Virus record (IMG/VR): IMGVR_UViG_3300010149_000150
Coordinates: 1 to 25,677 of that record
Direction: 5' to 3' (one strand)
DNA: 25,677 nt
From: a virus
Part shown: positions 14,106-22,700 of the stretch, in pieces
How the letters are laid out: every line of letters begins with the position of its first letter
How positions within the stretch are numbered: the stretch's first letter is position 1
Notes under the pieces: generated by a model
What the model saw: only the letters and a program-made list of their open reading frames with translations
Database searches by the model: none
What the model was told of the DNA's origin: nothing
Program-made: the position numbers and the translations under genes

Positions 14106-17100
14106 ATGGCACTAGATCCGAAAATCGCTTCGATTAAAGCAGCAGGGACATACCGATTTGAGTTTGACAAATCTCAAGTAGTTAGTATTCCTGCTAATCA
14201 GACAAGGTTAATTGTCGGTTTCTCTAAAACAGGACCTTTTAATACTCCGGTATTCATTCCTGACACCGCATTCTTCAAACAAGTATATGGTGATATTGAC
14301 AGAAACTTAGAAAGAAAGGATTCATTTTTCCACAGAAGCTGTTTAGCAGCATTGGAAAGAGGACCGATTCTTGCACTTAACTTATTAAACTTAACTGCTG
14401 CCGATAAGGTAGAGTATATTAAATTTGGTGCGGCCTCCACACCAGAAGGTGGTACATACCAAGATAATGCAGGTGCATTAGGTGAATACCAAAAATTCTA
14501 TAACAGAGATAAATTCTTTTATCCTGACTCAGATTCATTCTTAAGTAATGTAAATGCTGATACACAGAATTTTAATTCAGGTACTACCAATGATTTATTA
14601 GATATGGTAAACCTAGGACAAAATCCTTTATCAGTCATAGTAAGAAAAGCATCAGCTGCTAATTCTACTGGATTCAACGTAACTGTTGAAGAATGGTATG
14701 GAGCTGCAAATGTACCAGGATTCTTAAATAAAGATAGTTTAGTATCTGACTTCTTGGTAGATGTATTTGTAATTGATGGAAACTTTGGTGGAGACTTTGG
14801 TTCTGCAACGCCTTATGAAAGATTTGCGGCAGATCCAATATTCCAACAATACTTTGATAAAACACAAGGTTTAAAAAGAAGACTATTTGATGCTGATTCA
14901 ACAGATACAAAAATCGCTGAATTTTTTAATGAATCAGAAGTTCAGGTAATTGCAACCTATACTGCTTCACTTATTCCTAACTTTACTGACTTATTAGGTA
15001 ATAACCTTTTCGTAGAAAAAGTTATAAATGCTGATACTGCATCTACTGGATTATTTGTCGCTGTGAATGAAGATCTTTTTGATGGTGATACATTAATTGA
15101 TGGTGTTGCAGGTGGAATTGATATGATAGGTCATAACCTTGAATATACTCAATCTACATCAATACAAGATGATGTTAATTTCTTATCATACAGTAGTTCT
15201 ATCGTATCTGATTTAGGTTATGCAGGTAATGGCATTACACCAACATCAGTTGATAAAAGTACAAGTGATCTTCTTTCTGTTACGGATTTAACTTCTGGTG
15301 ATGTTCAAATACAGATACAAGGTTCTGTAGGATCTGCATTATTCGATGGATTCTCAAGTATGACCGCAAACACTGCTACTGTTGTAGGTAGTTATATTGA
15401 AGCTATTGATCTTAATGGTGATCCAGTATATGTACCTGTGATATCTCACCAAGTAGTTGGTAACACAGTAACTGTTGTTTTATCTGGCTCTAACGGTACT
15501 ATTGATTCAACTTGTTTCGGTACAAGCTTTAATTACATAAATGAAACTGACTTTGGTTTTGTAACCGATGAGGCTCCATTAGTTGATCCTAATAATTCTA
15601 ATATTATAGGTTCTTACGGTTCATCATTATATAGTCAATTCTCAAATGGAACTTTAACTGATGGTGATGAAGCAGTATTTTTAGATGGTGGAATTCAATT
15701 TCAATCGTTCTTAGTATTTAATGCTATTGATTATGGATTTATACACACAGCATCTCCAACTACTGTTGCAGACACAGTTAAAATTTCAGATTTAGCTTAT
15801 GCTCTACCATCTGTTCAAGTAACTCCTTACCAGGAAGATGGATTTAATAATATTACACCACATGCTGAATTTACTTTAGGTAGTGCAACTGGTACATTCT
15901 TAGATTCTGATGCTGTTCCTTATGCTATAGGTACATTAGGTATCCAAACATTAAAAGGTGCAAATAATGTTTCTATAGATATTATATCAGATTCAGTTAC
16001 TGAACCTGGATTAAAGCCTAACCAAGTATTAATAGCATCTGATAATCCTGATGCTGCCGATGTTATTGTTGGTAATTATTTAGTACATTTTGAAGGCGAT
16101 GCATCAACACCACATTCAAGGTTAACAAGAATGAATGTTGTACAAGGTGGATTAACTAACGCTGAATATAGTACTATTCCTTCAGGCAAAACTGCATTAT
16201 TAGTAACTTGCCAAAGTGAAATTTCAACAACCACTGCCGCAGGTGTTGTTAAAGTAGAATTATATTATCCAATTGATGCATGGGTTGATTACTTAAATGT
16301 ATTTACACTGGATGGATTTAACTTAACTGCTAGTCATGTACCTAACGGAACTAACGATAGACAAAATGAAATCTTAAACGGTACTTTAAATGGAACTAAT
16401 TTATTTAAGGCATTAACTGACAGAGATGTAATTAACTTTAGATATATTGTAGATACATTCGGAAACGGTATTGAAAGTGGATCTAAATCAATCTATACAG
16501 TATTAGCTTCTACAAGGAAAAACGCATTTGCAATATTAAATGCGCCATCTGCTAAGGACTTTAAAAATAATTCCGATCCTTCATTTAAAGATCTAACTGG
16601 AAGCTTATCATCTAGATTTATTTCTACTGGTGGTGATCTTTCAAAGAATCCTACGGTAAGATACTCATTACCATCTCAAACACAAGGTGCGAGTTGGGGA
16701 GCATTCTATTATCCGTTTATTACTGTTAGGGATTTAGGTAGAAATATAAACGTTGTACCAGCTGCATATGTTTCAAACAACTTTATTGCAAAATATGAAA
16801 ACGCTTTACCGTGGTCATTAGTTGCAGGAGTTCGTAGAGGTGTTGTCGGTGGAACTGGCGTTGTAGGATTAGAAATCAATCTTGGAAAAGAGGACAGAGA
16901 ATACTTAGAACCATTTGGATTAAATCCAATTGTATTCCAAAGTGGAACTGGGCCAACAATCTTTGCAAATAAAACTGCACAGCAGACTACAAAATCTGCA
17001 TTAAGTTCTATTAATAGTAGAGAGGTTGTAATTTATATCCAAGATGGAATTGAAGCAATTCTTAAAAACTATTTGTTTGAATTTAATACAGCTCAAACCA

Positions 17101-17330
17101 GATTGGAGATTAAAACACTTGCTGATAACTTCTTATCAACGGTTCAAAATGATGATGGTGTTTACGATTATAAAAACGTAATGGACGAAACTAATAATAC
17201 ACCAGAAGTTATTGATCAAAATGTTGGTATCTTAGATACATACATTGAACCAGTAAGAGGAATGGAAATTCTCGTACAGAGAACAACAATTCTTAAGACA
17301 GGAGCTATTAGTTCAGGAAACTTCCAATAA
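14106..17330 (+). CDS. 18: Tail sheath protein (gp18-like) with a large central insertion
   Basis: 1074 residues against 659 for T4 gp18. The sheath contracts to drive the tube through the envelope. The N-terminal part has the family pattern of strands and loops (SIPANQTRLIVGFSKTGPFN, then FKQVYGD and an S-C-L-A-A-L-E-R-G helix at about 75-85, and SVIVRKASAANSTGF near 175). The C-terminal core is clear from about residue 868: YPFITVRDLGRNINVVPAA, the S-x-x-A-G-V-R-R-G segment, REVVIYIQDGIEAILKNYLF and a final IEPVRGMEILVQRT strand, the contractile sheath domain shared by T4-like and other contractile systems. The middle (about 250-780) is Thr/Ser/Asp/Gly-rich beta-type sequence, probably surface domains inserted into the sheath. 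Confidence 0.92.
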   Translation: MALDPKIASIKAAGTYRFEFDKSQVVSIPANQTRLIVGFSKTGPFNTPVFIPDTAFFKQVYGDIDRNLERKDSFFHRSCLAALERGPILALNLLNLTAADKVEYIKFGAASTPEGGTYQDNAGALGEYQKFYNRDKFFYPDSDSFLSNVNADTQNFNSGTTNDLLDMVNLGQNPLSVIVRKASAANSTGFNVTVEEWYGAANVPGFLNKDSLVSDFLVDVFVIDGNFGGDFGSATPYERFAADPIFQQYFDKTQGLKRRLFDADSTDTKIAEFFNESEVQVIATYTASLIPNFTDLLGNNLFVEKVINADTASTGLFVAVNEDLFDGDTLIDGVAGGIDMIGHNLEYTQSTSIQDDVNFLSYSSSIVSDLGYAGNGITPTSVDKSTSDLLSVTDLTSGDVQIQIQGSVGSALFDGFSSMTANTATVVGSYIEAIDLNGDPVYVPVISHQVVGNTVTVVLSGSNGTIDSTCFGTSFNYINETDFGFVTDEAPLVDPNNSNIIGSYGSSLYSQFSNGTLTDGDEAVFLDGGIQFQSFLVFNAIDYGFIHTASPTTVADTVKISDLAYALPSVQVTPYQEDGFNNITPHAEFTLGSATGTFLDSDAVPYAIGTLGIQTLKGANNVSIDIISDSVTEPGLKPNQVLIASDNPDAADVIVGNYLVHFEGDASTPHSRLTRMNVVQGGLTNAEYSTIPSGKTALLVTCQSEISTTTAAGVVKVELYYPIDAWVDYLNVFTLDGFNLTASHVPNGTNDRQNEILNGTLNGTNLFKALTDRDVINFRYIVDTFGNGIESGSKSIYTVLASTRKNAFAILNAPSAKDFKNNSDPSFKDLTGSLSSRFISTGGDLSKNPTVRYSLPSQTQGASWGAFYYPFITVRDLGRNINVVPAAYVSNNFIAKYENALPWSLVAGVRRGVVGGTGVVGLEINLGKEDREYLEPFGLNPIVFQSGTGPTIFANKTAQQTTKSALSSINSREVVIYIQDGIEAILKNYLFEFNTAQTRLEIKTLADNFLSTVQNDDGVYDYKNVMDETNNTPEVIDQNVGILDTYIEPVRGMEILVQRTTILKTGAISSGNFQ

Positions 17331-17345
17331 GAAGAAACTAAATAA

Positions 17346-17357
17346 GAATATATAAAA
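17346..17357 (+). promoter_or_regulatory. Putative late promoter of the tail tube gene
   Basis: GAATATATAAAA between sheath and tube, 23 nt before the tube ATG. It allows the tube to be transcribed separately from the sheath. Confidence 0.5.
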
Positions 17358-17370
17358 AAAATAAATTAAT

Positions 17371-17925
17371 ATGCCACTACCACATTATACCCAGTCAAGG
17401 GCCAGTAGCCAAAGGTACGAACCTATTCAGCCTAACCTATTTGAGGTGACTGTATTTTCACCACTAGGGGATGATACGGGTTTAATCTTAGAGCAAGTTA
17501 AAACTATCGGAGGTTTAAATAACTTAAACCCATCTGTAGATGCAGTAGGTCAAAAATATAAATTTGCTGACCGTTCATTTGCAAGTATGCCAGCTCAGAC
17601 CTTTTTAGATCTGACTATTAACTTTAGTCTTAACTTAAACGAAGCTAACGAAAATTACATTTACAATACATTCCGTAATTGGTACAAATTAATCTATGAT
17701 CCATTAACTGGTGAAATGGGATTAAAGAAAGACTATGTTGGAAGTATGATCATTGTACAATATAACAGAGCAGGAGATATCTTTAGAAAGATTACCTGTA
17801 AAGATGTATTCCCTACAGGTCAACCTGATTTTGTAGATGAATTGAATTATGAAACTCCAGATCCTGCTGAGTTAACAATGACTTATCGTTGTGATCACTG
17901 GGTTGAGGAAAATGTAGGTGCATAA
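17371..17925 (+). CDS. 19: Tail tube protein (gp19-like)
   Basis: 184 residues (T4 gp19 is 163). It forms the hexameric ring stack of the tube inside the sheath. The start, RYEPIQPNLFEVTVFSP, matches the R-x-x-x-P-x-x-x-N-x-F-E-V pattern of T4-like tubes. FLDLTINFSLNLNEANENYIYNTFRNWYKLIYDPLTGEMGLKKDY and the C-terminal IFRKITCKDVFPTG...ELTMTYRCDHWVEE strands complete the family pattern. It follows the sheath gene by 40 nt, the standard sheath-tube order, and is closed by a strong terminator. Confidence 0.93.
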   Translation: MPLPHYTQSRASSQRYEPIQPNLFEVTVFSPLGDDTGLILEQVKTIGGLNNLNPSVDAVGQKYKFADRSFASMPAQTFLDLTINFSLNLNEANENYIYNTFRNWYKLIYDPLTGEMGLKKDYVGSMIIVQYNRAGDIFRKITCKDVFPTGQPDFVDELNYETPDPAELTMTYRCDHWVEENVGA

Positions 17926-17947
17926 TTTAAAATAAAATTAATTTTAG

Positions 17948-17976
17948 AAAAACTGGCTCTAGGGCCAGTTTTTTTG
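17948..17976 (+). terminator. Intrinsic terminator after the tail tube gene
   Basis: AAAAACTGGC pairs with GCCAGTTTTT around a 6-nt loop (TCTAGG), running into a T-tract, 22 nt after the tube stop. It separates sheath/tube from the next unit, which begins with a promoter motif and an endonuclease-like gene. Confidence 0.9.
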
Positions 17977-17984
17977 TCTTTACT

Positions 17985-17997
17985 CTAATATATATTA
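17985..17997 (+). promoter_or_regulatory. Putative late promoter, CTAATATATATTA
   Basis: Immediately after the tube terminator and about 31 nt before the GIY-YIG gene. It uses the same CTAATATATA core as the one after the capsid terminator, so both terminator-promoter junctions have the same layout. Confidence 0.5.
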
Positions 17998-18017
17998 TAA
18001 ATTATATAATCTAAATT

Positions 18018-18488
18018 ATGACCATATTTAAAGTATTAAACAAAATTGATGGTAAGGTTTATGTAGGTTATTCGGTTAATGATAATCCTAATAACTTAGG
18101 ATCAGGTAAATATATTAAAAGAGCAGTTAAAGATTTTGGCACAAGATCTTTTGAAAAGCATATTTTAGAAAAATTTTCAACTGATGAATCATTAAGTCAT
18201 ATAATGGAAAGGCTAGAGTTTTGGATCAAAAAACATAAAGCCGATAATCCTAAGTATGGATATAACGAAAGCGTACAAGAATTAATACCACAAAAAAAGA
18301 GGCTTACGAAAAAACTACAAGTACTCTTAACACCAGAAGATGTTGATAATCTAAATACTATTATCATACAAAAATCAATGGAGAATAAAACAAAACCGAT
18401 GCCAGTATCTAGATATGTTAGACAATTAATAGTAGAACATATCGTTGCAGAAACAGCACCTGAAAAACAATTAATAAAAATTAAATAA
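18018..18488 (+). CDS. GIY-YIG endonuclease-like protein, possible free-standing homing endonuclease
   Basis: 156 residues. The N-terminal 85 follow the GIY-YIG layout: a first strand TIFKVLNKIDGK, the second motif VYVGYS, an LGSGK segment, the basic RAVKDFG helix (catalytic Arg region), the acidic helix ERLEFWIKKH (catalytic Glu region), and a closing YGYNES. The first motif tyrosine reads Phe (IFK), so either the GIY tyrosine is replaced or activity is altered. The YIG tyrosine, Arg, Glu and Asn candidates are all present. The C-terminal part (LTPEDVDNLNTII ... MPVSRYVRQLIVEHI) resembles a ribbon-helix-helix DNA-binding unit. It lies alone between the tube terminator and the gp26-like gene, a typical place for an intruding homing gene. 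Confidence 0.72.
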   Translation: MTIFKVLNKIDGKVYVGYSVNDNPNNLGSGKYIKRAVKDFGTRSFEKHILEKFSTDESLSHIMERLEFWIKKHKADNPKYGYNESVQELIPQKKRLTKKLQVLLTPEDVDNLNTIIIQKSMENKTKPMPVSRYVRQLIVEHIVAETAPEKQLIKIK

Positions 18489-18490
18489 TT

Positions 18491-19495
18491 ATGAGTAGTC
18501 ACGAAGACAATATTAAAAAAGAATTTGAAGAGGCTGAAGGTATAGTTGATACTACAGCTGAGGTAAAATCTAATGAAGATGGTAAAATTACTGAGTTAGG
18601 TAAAGTAGATACTAGCAGAGGATCTGGTGTAACATCTATAGATGATCCAGAAATACAAAGAATACAATCTTTAACTGGATATATTAAACTTGATTTATCT
18701 GGGTTTCCATCAGGTGGTCAGTTTTATAGAGATGATTTTGAAATTCATATCAGAGCCGCAAGGGTTGGTGAAATTAGAGAATTCTCAACATTAGATGAAG
18801 AAAATATATTAGATGTTGATGAAAAGCTAAACTCACTTCTAGTGAACTGTACAAAAATTATGTATGGTAACCAACGAGGTTCATATAGAGATATTCTAGA
18901 AGAAGATAGAATATATTTAATCTTATCTATCAGGGAGCTTACCTTTAAAGATGGTGAGAATAAATTAATGATGCCAGTCGGTAAAAAGAAATGTACGTCA
19001 GGTACATGTAAATCACAGGAATCAGTTGAACTTAAAACTCCTAATCTTCAATTTAATGAAACGGATGAATTGTTAGAAAAGTATTATGATCATGAAAACA
19101 AATGTTTTACTATACCTACGAAAAATCATGGTGAATTAACTTTAGCACCACCAACGATTGGTGTTATGAGATCTATTACAGATTGGATAAGAAAACGAGA
19201 ACAAGAAAATTTACCCTGGGATAAATCTTCTTTAGCCATATTGCCTTATATTCAAAGAGAATGGCGAGGATTTAATGATAAAGAAATATTTTCTGCCATT
19301 ACTAGTTTTCAAGGCTGGGATGCCAGTAAATTTTCGATCATATATAGATTAGTTGAGAAAGCGAAAATTGGAGTTAAACCTGAGTTTATCTATCCATGTG
19401 AAAGTTGCGGTGCGGAGGTCGCCGTTCCGCTCACGTTTCCCGGCGGGATCAAAGCTATGTTTATTGTTCAAGATATCTCTTCTGAACTTTTATAA
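18491..19495 (+). CDS. gp26-like baseplate / tail-assembly protein (zero-frame product)
   Basis: 334 residues. After a disordered acidic N-terminus (1-60) comes YIKLDLSGFPSGGQFYRDDFEIHIRAARVGEIREFSTLDEEN, the pattern of the T4_baseplate (gp26) family: K-L-P-S-G-G-x-x-Y, then a run ending in E-x-x-L/F. VNCTKIMYG, DRIYLILSIRELTF and two zinc-finger-like pairs follow (KKCTSGTCKS near 177; PCESCGAEV near 305). T4 gp26 is 208 residues. Position between tube and tape measure is that of tail-assembly chaperones (lambda G/GT) in many phages. The last codons are followed by an out-of-frame ORF with no ATG, which probably joins this one by frameshifting. Baseplate subunit and tail-assembly chaperone are both possible roles. 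Confidence 0.75.
   Translation: MSSHEDNIKKEFEEAEGIVDTTAEVKSNEDGKITELGKVDTSRGSGVTSIDDPEIQRIQSLTGYIKLDLSGFPSGGQFYRDDFEIHIRAARVGEIREFSTLDEENILDVDEKLNSLLVNCTKIMYGNQRGSYRDILEEDRIYLILSIRELTFKDGENKLMMPVGKKKCTSGTCKSQESVELKTPNLQFNETDELLEKYYDHENKCFTIPTKNHGELTLAPPTIGVMRSITDWIRKREQENLPWDKSSLAILPYIQREWRGFNDKEIFSAITSFQGWDASKFSIIYRLVEKAKIGVKPEFIYPCESCGAEVAVPLTFPGGIKAMFIVQDISSELL
19405..19452 (+). other. GC-rich island inside the gp26-like gene, upstream of the frameshift site
   Basis: About thirteen successive codons use mostly G/C third bases (GCG GAG GTC GCC ... CCG CTC ACG, then CCC GGC GGG ATC), unlike the A/T-ending codons around them. It contains GGAGGT (19414-19419) and two small hairpins: GCGGA/TCCGC (19412-19416 with 19426-19430) and TCCC-GGC-GGGA (19438-19448). 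It begins about 80 nt before the candidate slip site. Confidence 0.55.
19487..19495 (+). promoter_or_regulatory. Candidate programmed +1 ribosomal frameshift site CTT-TTA-TAA
   Basis: In the gp26 frame the last codons read GAA CTT TTA TAA. A +1 slip of the Leu tRNA from CTT to TTT gives TAT AAA GTT AGA and a long open frame to 19745. CUU followed by U is the slip used in the bacterial RF2 gene (CUU UGA). The site is one codon before the zero-frame stop. A -2 slip would reach the same frame. Confidence 0.55.
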
Positions 19496-19745
19496 AGTTA
19501 GAGTTTTATTATTAGAAAAGTTGCATCTCCAACCTTCTGAGTTGGATTTGCTTCCTTTCTATGAATATGAATACACTTTAGAAATGTTTAATGACATTCT
19601 TAAAGAGCGTAACGACGAAGACAGCAAGAATAGTCAGGCACAGTCGGATAAATATAATACTAGTAGCATGCAAAAATCTATGAGCAAAAGTGTGAGTTCT
19701 TTTAAAACTCCATCTATGCCAAATATAAGTATGCCAAAGTTTTAA
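19491..19745 (+). CDS. Frameshift extension of the gp26-like protein (GT-like tail-assembly chaperone part)
   Basis: This frame has no ATG before 19584; upstream only TTG (19353, 19464, 19521) could start it, and the part before about 19490 looks like a shadow of the gp26 frame. From TAT at 19491 it encodes 84 residues starting YKVRVLLLEKLHLQPSEL, then LPFYEYEYTLEMFNDILKER, followed by a Ser/Met/Lys-rich tail that is probably disordered. A join at CTT 19487-19489 gives a 417-residue fusion to gp26. A helix plus acidic segment and a disordered tail is typical of the T part of GT tail-assembly chaperones, and the tape measure gene starts 13 nt later. Separate initiation at TTG 19464 or 19521 is the alternative. 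Confidence 0.6.
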   Translation, partial: YKVRVLLLEKLHLQPSELDLLPFYEYEYTLEMFNDILKERNDEDSKNSQAQSDKYNTSSMQKSMSKSVSSFKTPSMPNISMPKF

Positions 19746-19758
19746 ATAAATAGATTGA

Positions 19759-22700
19759 ATGGCTATAGTAACTCTTAAAGATTTAATGGATCCTTTATCA
19801 AAGATAGAGGCAGCTGCACAGCAAACTAATGAAAAGTTAGATGCTATCGTAGCAGTCACTGTTGGTGCTTCTCAAAACGGTGTAGCTATTATTGATGAGT
19901 TACAAAAACAAACAATGTTACTATCGGAATTAGTTAGAACCAATCAAGAAATTGATGCTCAGACTGGTGCCAGTATTACTAAGTCTACTATACAATTACT
20001 TTCTCTTAGAAAAATTCTTAAAGCAATTCAGAAAGGTAATAAAGATGATAAGTCAAGTTCTAAAGCTAGTTCTACTGGCGGCCCTGGTAATAAAGTTGAA
20101 AAGGCTGGTGAGCTGTTACAAATGCTAGGCGTAGGTTCTTTAAAAACTGCAAAAGGAATGATGCTATGGGCTTTAGTACCAGCAAAGGGTGTTACTAAGT
20201 TTACTGAGTTTATAAAATCTACATTTGAAAAATTAGCAGAAACTGACACTAAGAAAGCTAAAGAAGGTATTGAAGCATTAGATTTAATGGGAGGTGCAAT
20301 TTTAAAATTCTCAAAGGCATTAGCCATATCAGCACTATTAATAATTCCTGGTATGATAGCTATACCGTTTTTAGCTGTATCTATATTGGCGATGGGTGGT
20401 ATAATGTCTTTATTAGGATCACCTAAATTTAATAAACGTATTAAAGCAGGTGGTGAATCTGTTGATATTATGGGTGATGCTATAAAAAAGTTTGCTATAG
20501 GATTAGCACTATTTTCATTAGTTGCACCACTCGCAGTAATTACAGCGCCACTCATGGCCGTATCTATGTTATTAATAGGTGGGGTTGTTTCTTTATTAGG
20601 ATCACCTAAGTTTAGTAAAAGAATACGTGCAGGTTCTACTTCATTATCTAGAATGGGTAATGCTCTAATAAAATTTACTGTAGGCTTAGTTGTCTTAGCA
20701 TTAGCAACAGCAGTTATTGCATCCAATCCTATATTAATAGCTTTAATGGCAGGTTCCATAGCATTAATAGGTGGAGCGGTTGCTCTCCTAGGTGGTAAAA
20801 AAATGTCTAAGCGAGTTAGAGCAGGTACTAGGAATCTTGGTCTATTAGGTTTAGGTATTGCTTTATTTGGTTTAGGTTATGGATTCTTTGCAAAAGCATT
20901 TCCAGAAAAAGCTACATTTAAGCAGGTATTGGTTCAGGCTGCTGCTATTGCCGGTATAGGTGGTGCAGTAGGTTTAATTGGTAAATTTAAAGTTAAAACT
21001 ATGGCTTCAGGTGCAGCAGCATTAGGTTTAATAGGATTAGCATTACCAATTTTTACAAAAGGCTATAAACCTTATGCAGCAGTTACAAAAGGAATGAGTG
21101 TTGAAGATGTAGGAATACAAGTTGCTGCTCTTTTCGGTATTGGTTTAGCAACAGTTCTTATAGGTAAATTTGGTATTAAAAATATTGCACAAGGTGCACT
21201 ATCATTTGCATTGACCGGTATTGCTTTAACTATATTTAATTATGGTTATATACCTTTTGCTTTAGCGACAGAAGGAATGAGTCTTGAAGATGTCGGTATG
21301 CAATTAGCTATTTTAGGTGGTATTGGAACTGTTATGTCTGTCGCTGGTATAGCAGTAGCTGCTTCTGGTGGATCTGCTATGTTAGGGCCTGCATTATTTG
21401 CTGCCGCAGGTGGTGCCTTATTAGCTTTAGCACCAGGGTTGGAAAAAATGAGAGATTTAGATTATACCAAGAAAGATGGTATAGCATTAGCTACTACTTT
21501 AGGTGCAGTTGCAATGGCATTTGCTGGTACTGCACCAAGCGAAGGTGAAGAAGGTGGTCTTTGGAGTGGAATTAAAGGAGCCTTTAGTAGAGTAGGTGAA
21601 TCAGGCGCTGGTCTTGCTGCCGCTGCTATGTATGCTGCCGCTGGTTTAGCATTACAAGAATTGGCAGAAGGTTTATCTGCATTTTCAAAAATAAACTTTA
21701 CTAAAAAAGAATCTGAAAAGCTCGGATTAGCATTAGGAACAATAACTGCTGCGTTTGCTCAAGCAGGTGGAGAAGCAGCAGATCCTGGTGGTGCACTTGG
21801 GGCAGTCTTTGGAAATACATTTAGCTCAAATGCTGTTGAGAAAGGTATAGATTCTGTAATGGATGCAGGTGAGGCGTTAACAAATATAGCCACTGGATTA
21901 AATGCATTCACTGGTATTAAAGATCCTGAAGGTTTAGCTACAAAAATTAAAGGTGTAGTAGGAATGGTTGGAGAAGCCTTTGCTGCAGTAGGTGGAGCAG
22001 AAGATAAGGATGGTGGTAGTTTCTTAGGATTTACCTGGGATGAAAATATTATAGAAAAAGGAATTGATGCAGTTGATGGTGCAGGTGATGCACTAGCGCA
22101 AATAGCAAAAGGTCTTAATAGTTTTGCTGGTGTTAAAGATCCTAAATTAGTAGCTAAAAAGGTATCTGATACATTAACTTTAATTGGTGGAGCCTTTATG
22201 AGTATAGGTGGTAAAAAAGAAGAAGACTCGGCATTGTTTGGTTTAATCAGTTGGGATGAAAATGCAGTAAACGAAGGTATTGAAGCCGTTGATGGTGCAG
22301 GTGAGGCATTGCTTGACATTGCTGAAAGCCTAGTTAAATTTGAAGGTTTAAAAAACCCTGAGAAAGTAGCAGAAGGTATTAAAAAAATATTTACATCAAT
22401 AGGTGATACTTTTATACATTTCTATTCACAAGATAATTTTTCTCGTGATGTAGATCATATGAAAGGGTTTATATCTCAATTAGCCGAAGCTGCTGGTTCA
22501 GGTGAATTGGCCACAGCAGCAACAGACTTAGATAATATTGCAGCTGCAATAAATTCTGTGGATATTTACAAAGCAGAAGCATTAGGTAATTTGTTTAAAG
22601 GTGCTAGTGATTTAGGTAATAATAGATCTGCGTATGAAGACTTACAAGGTGCAGTTGAAGAAATCAGAGATTTATTAAGTGAATCTACTGGCGGTACAAC

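Noticed and set aside
13973-14170. Minus-strand frame over the terminase-sheath gap
   Set aside because: Antisense to two clear genes; the gap instead holds a late-type promoter motif.
19353-19490. TTG at 19353 as the start of the ORF that follows the gp26-like gene
   Set aside because: The first 45 residues from it are a basic shadow of the gp26 zinc-finger region; the conserved-looking part begins only near 19490.
20028-20759. 243-codon open frame on the minus strand inside the tape measure gene
   Set aside because: Antisense to a repetitive Ala/Gly/Leu-rich gene; its Asn/Ile/Pro-rich product mirrors that composition, and the plus-strand gene is clearly coding throughout.
21759-22319. 186-codon minus-strand open frame in the 72-residue repeats
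   Set aside because: Same cause: it repeats in step with the plus-strand repeats and has a Ser/Pro/Ala-biased shadow composition.
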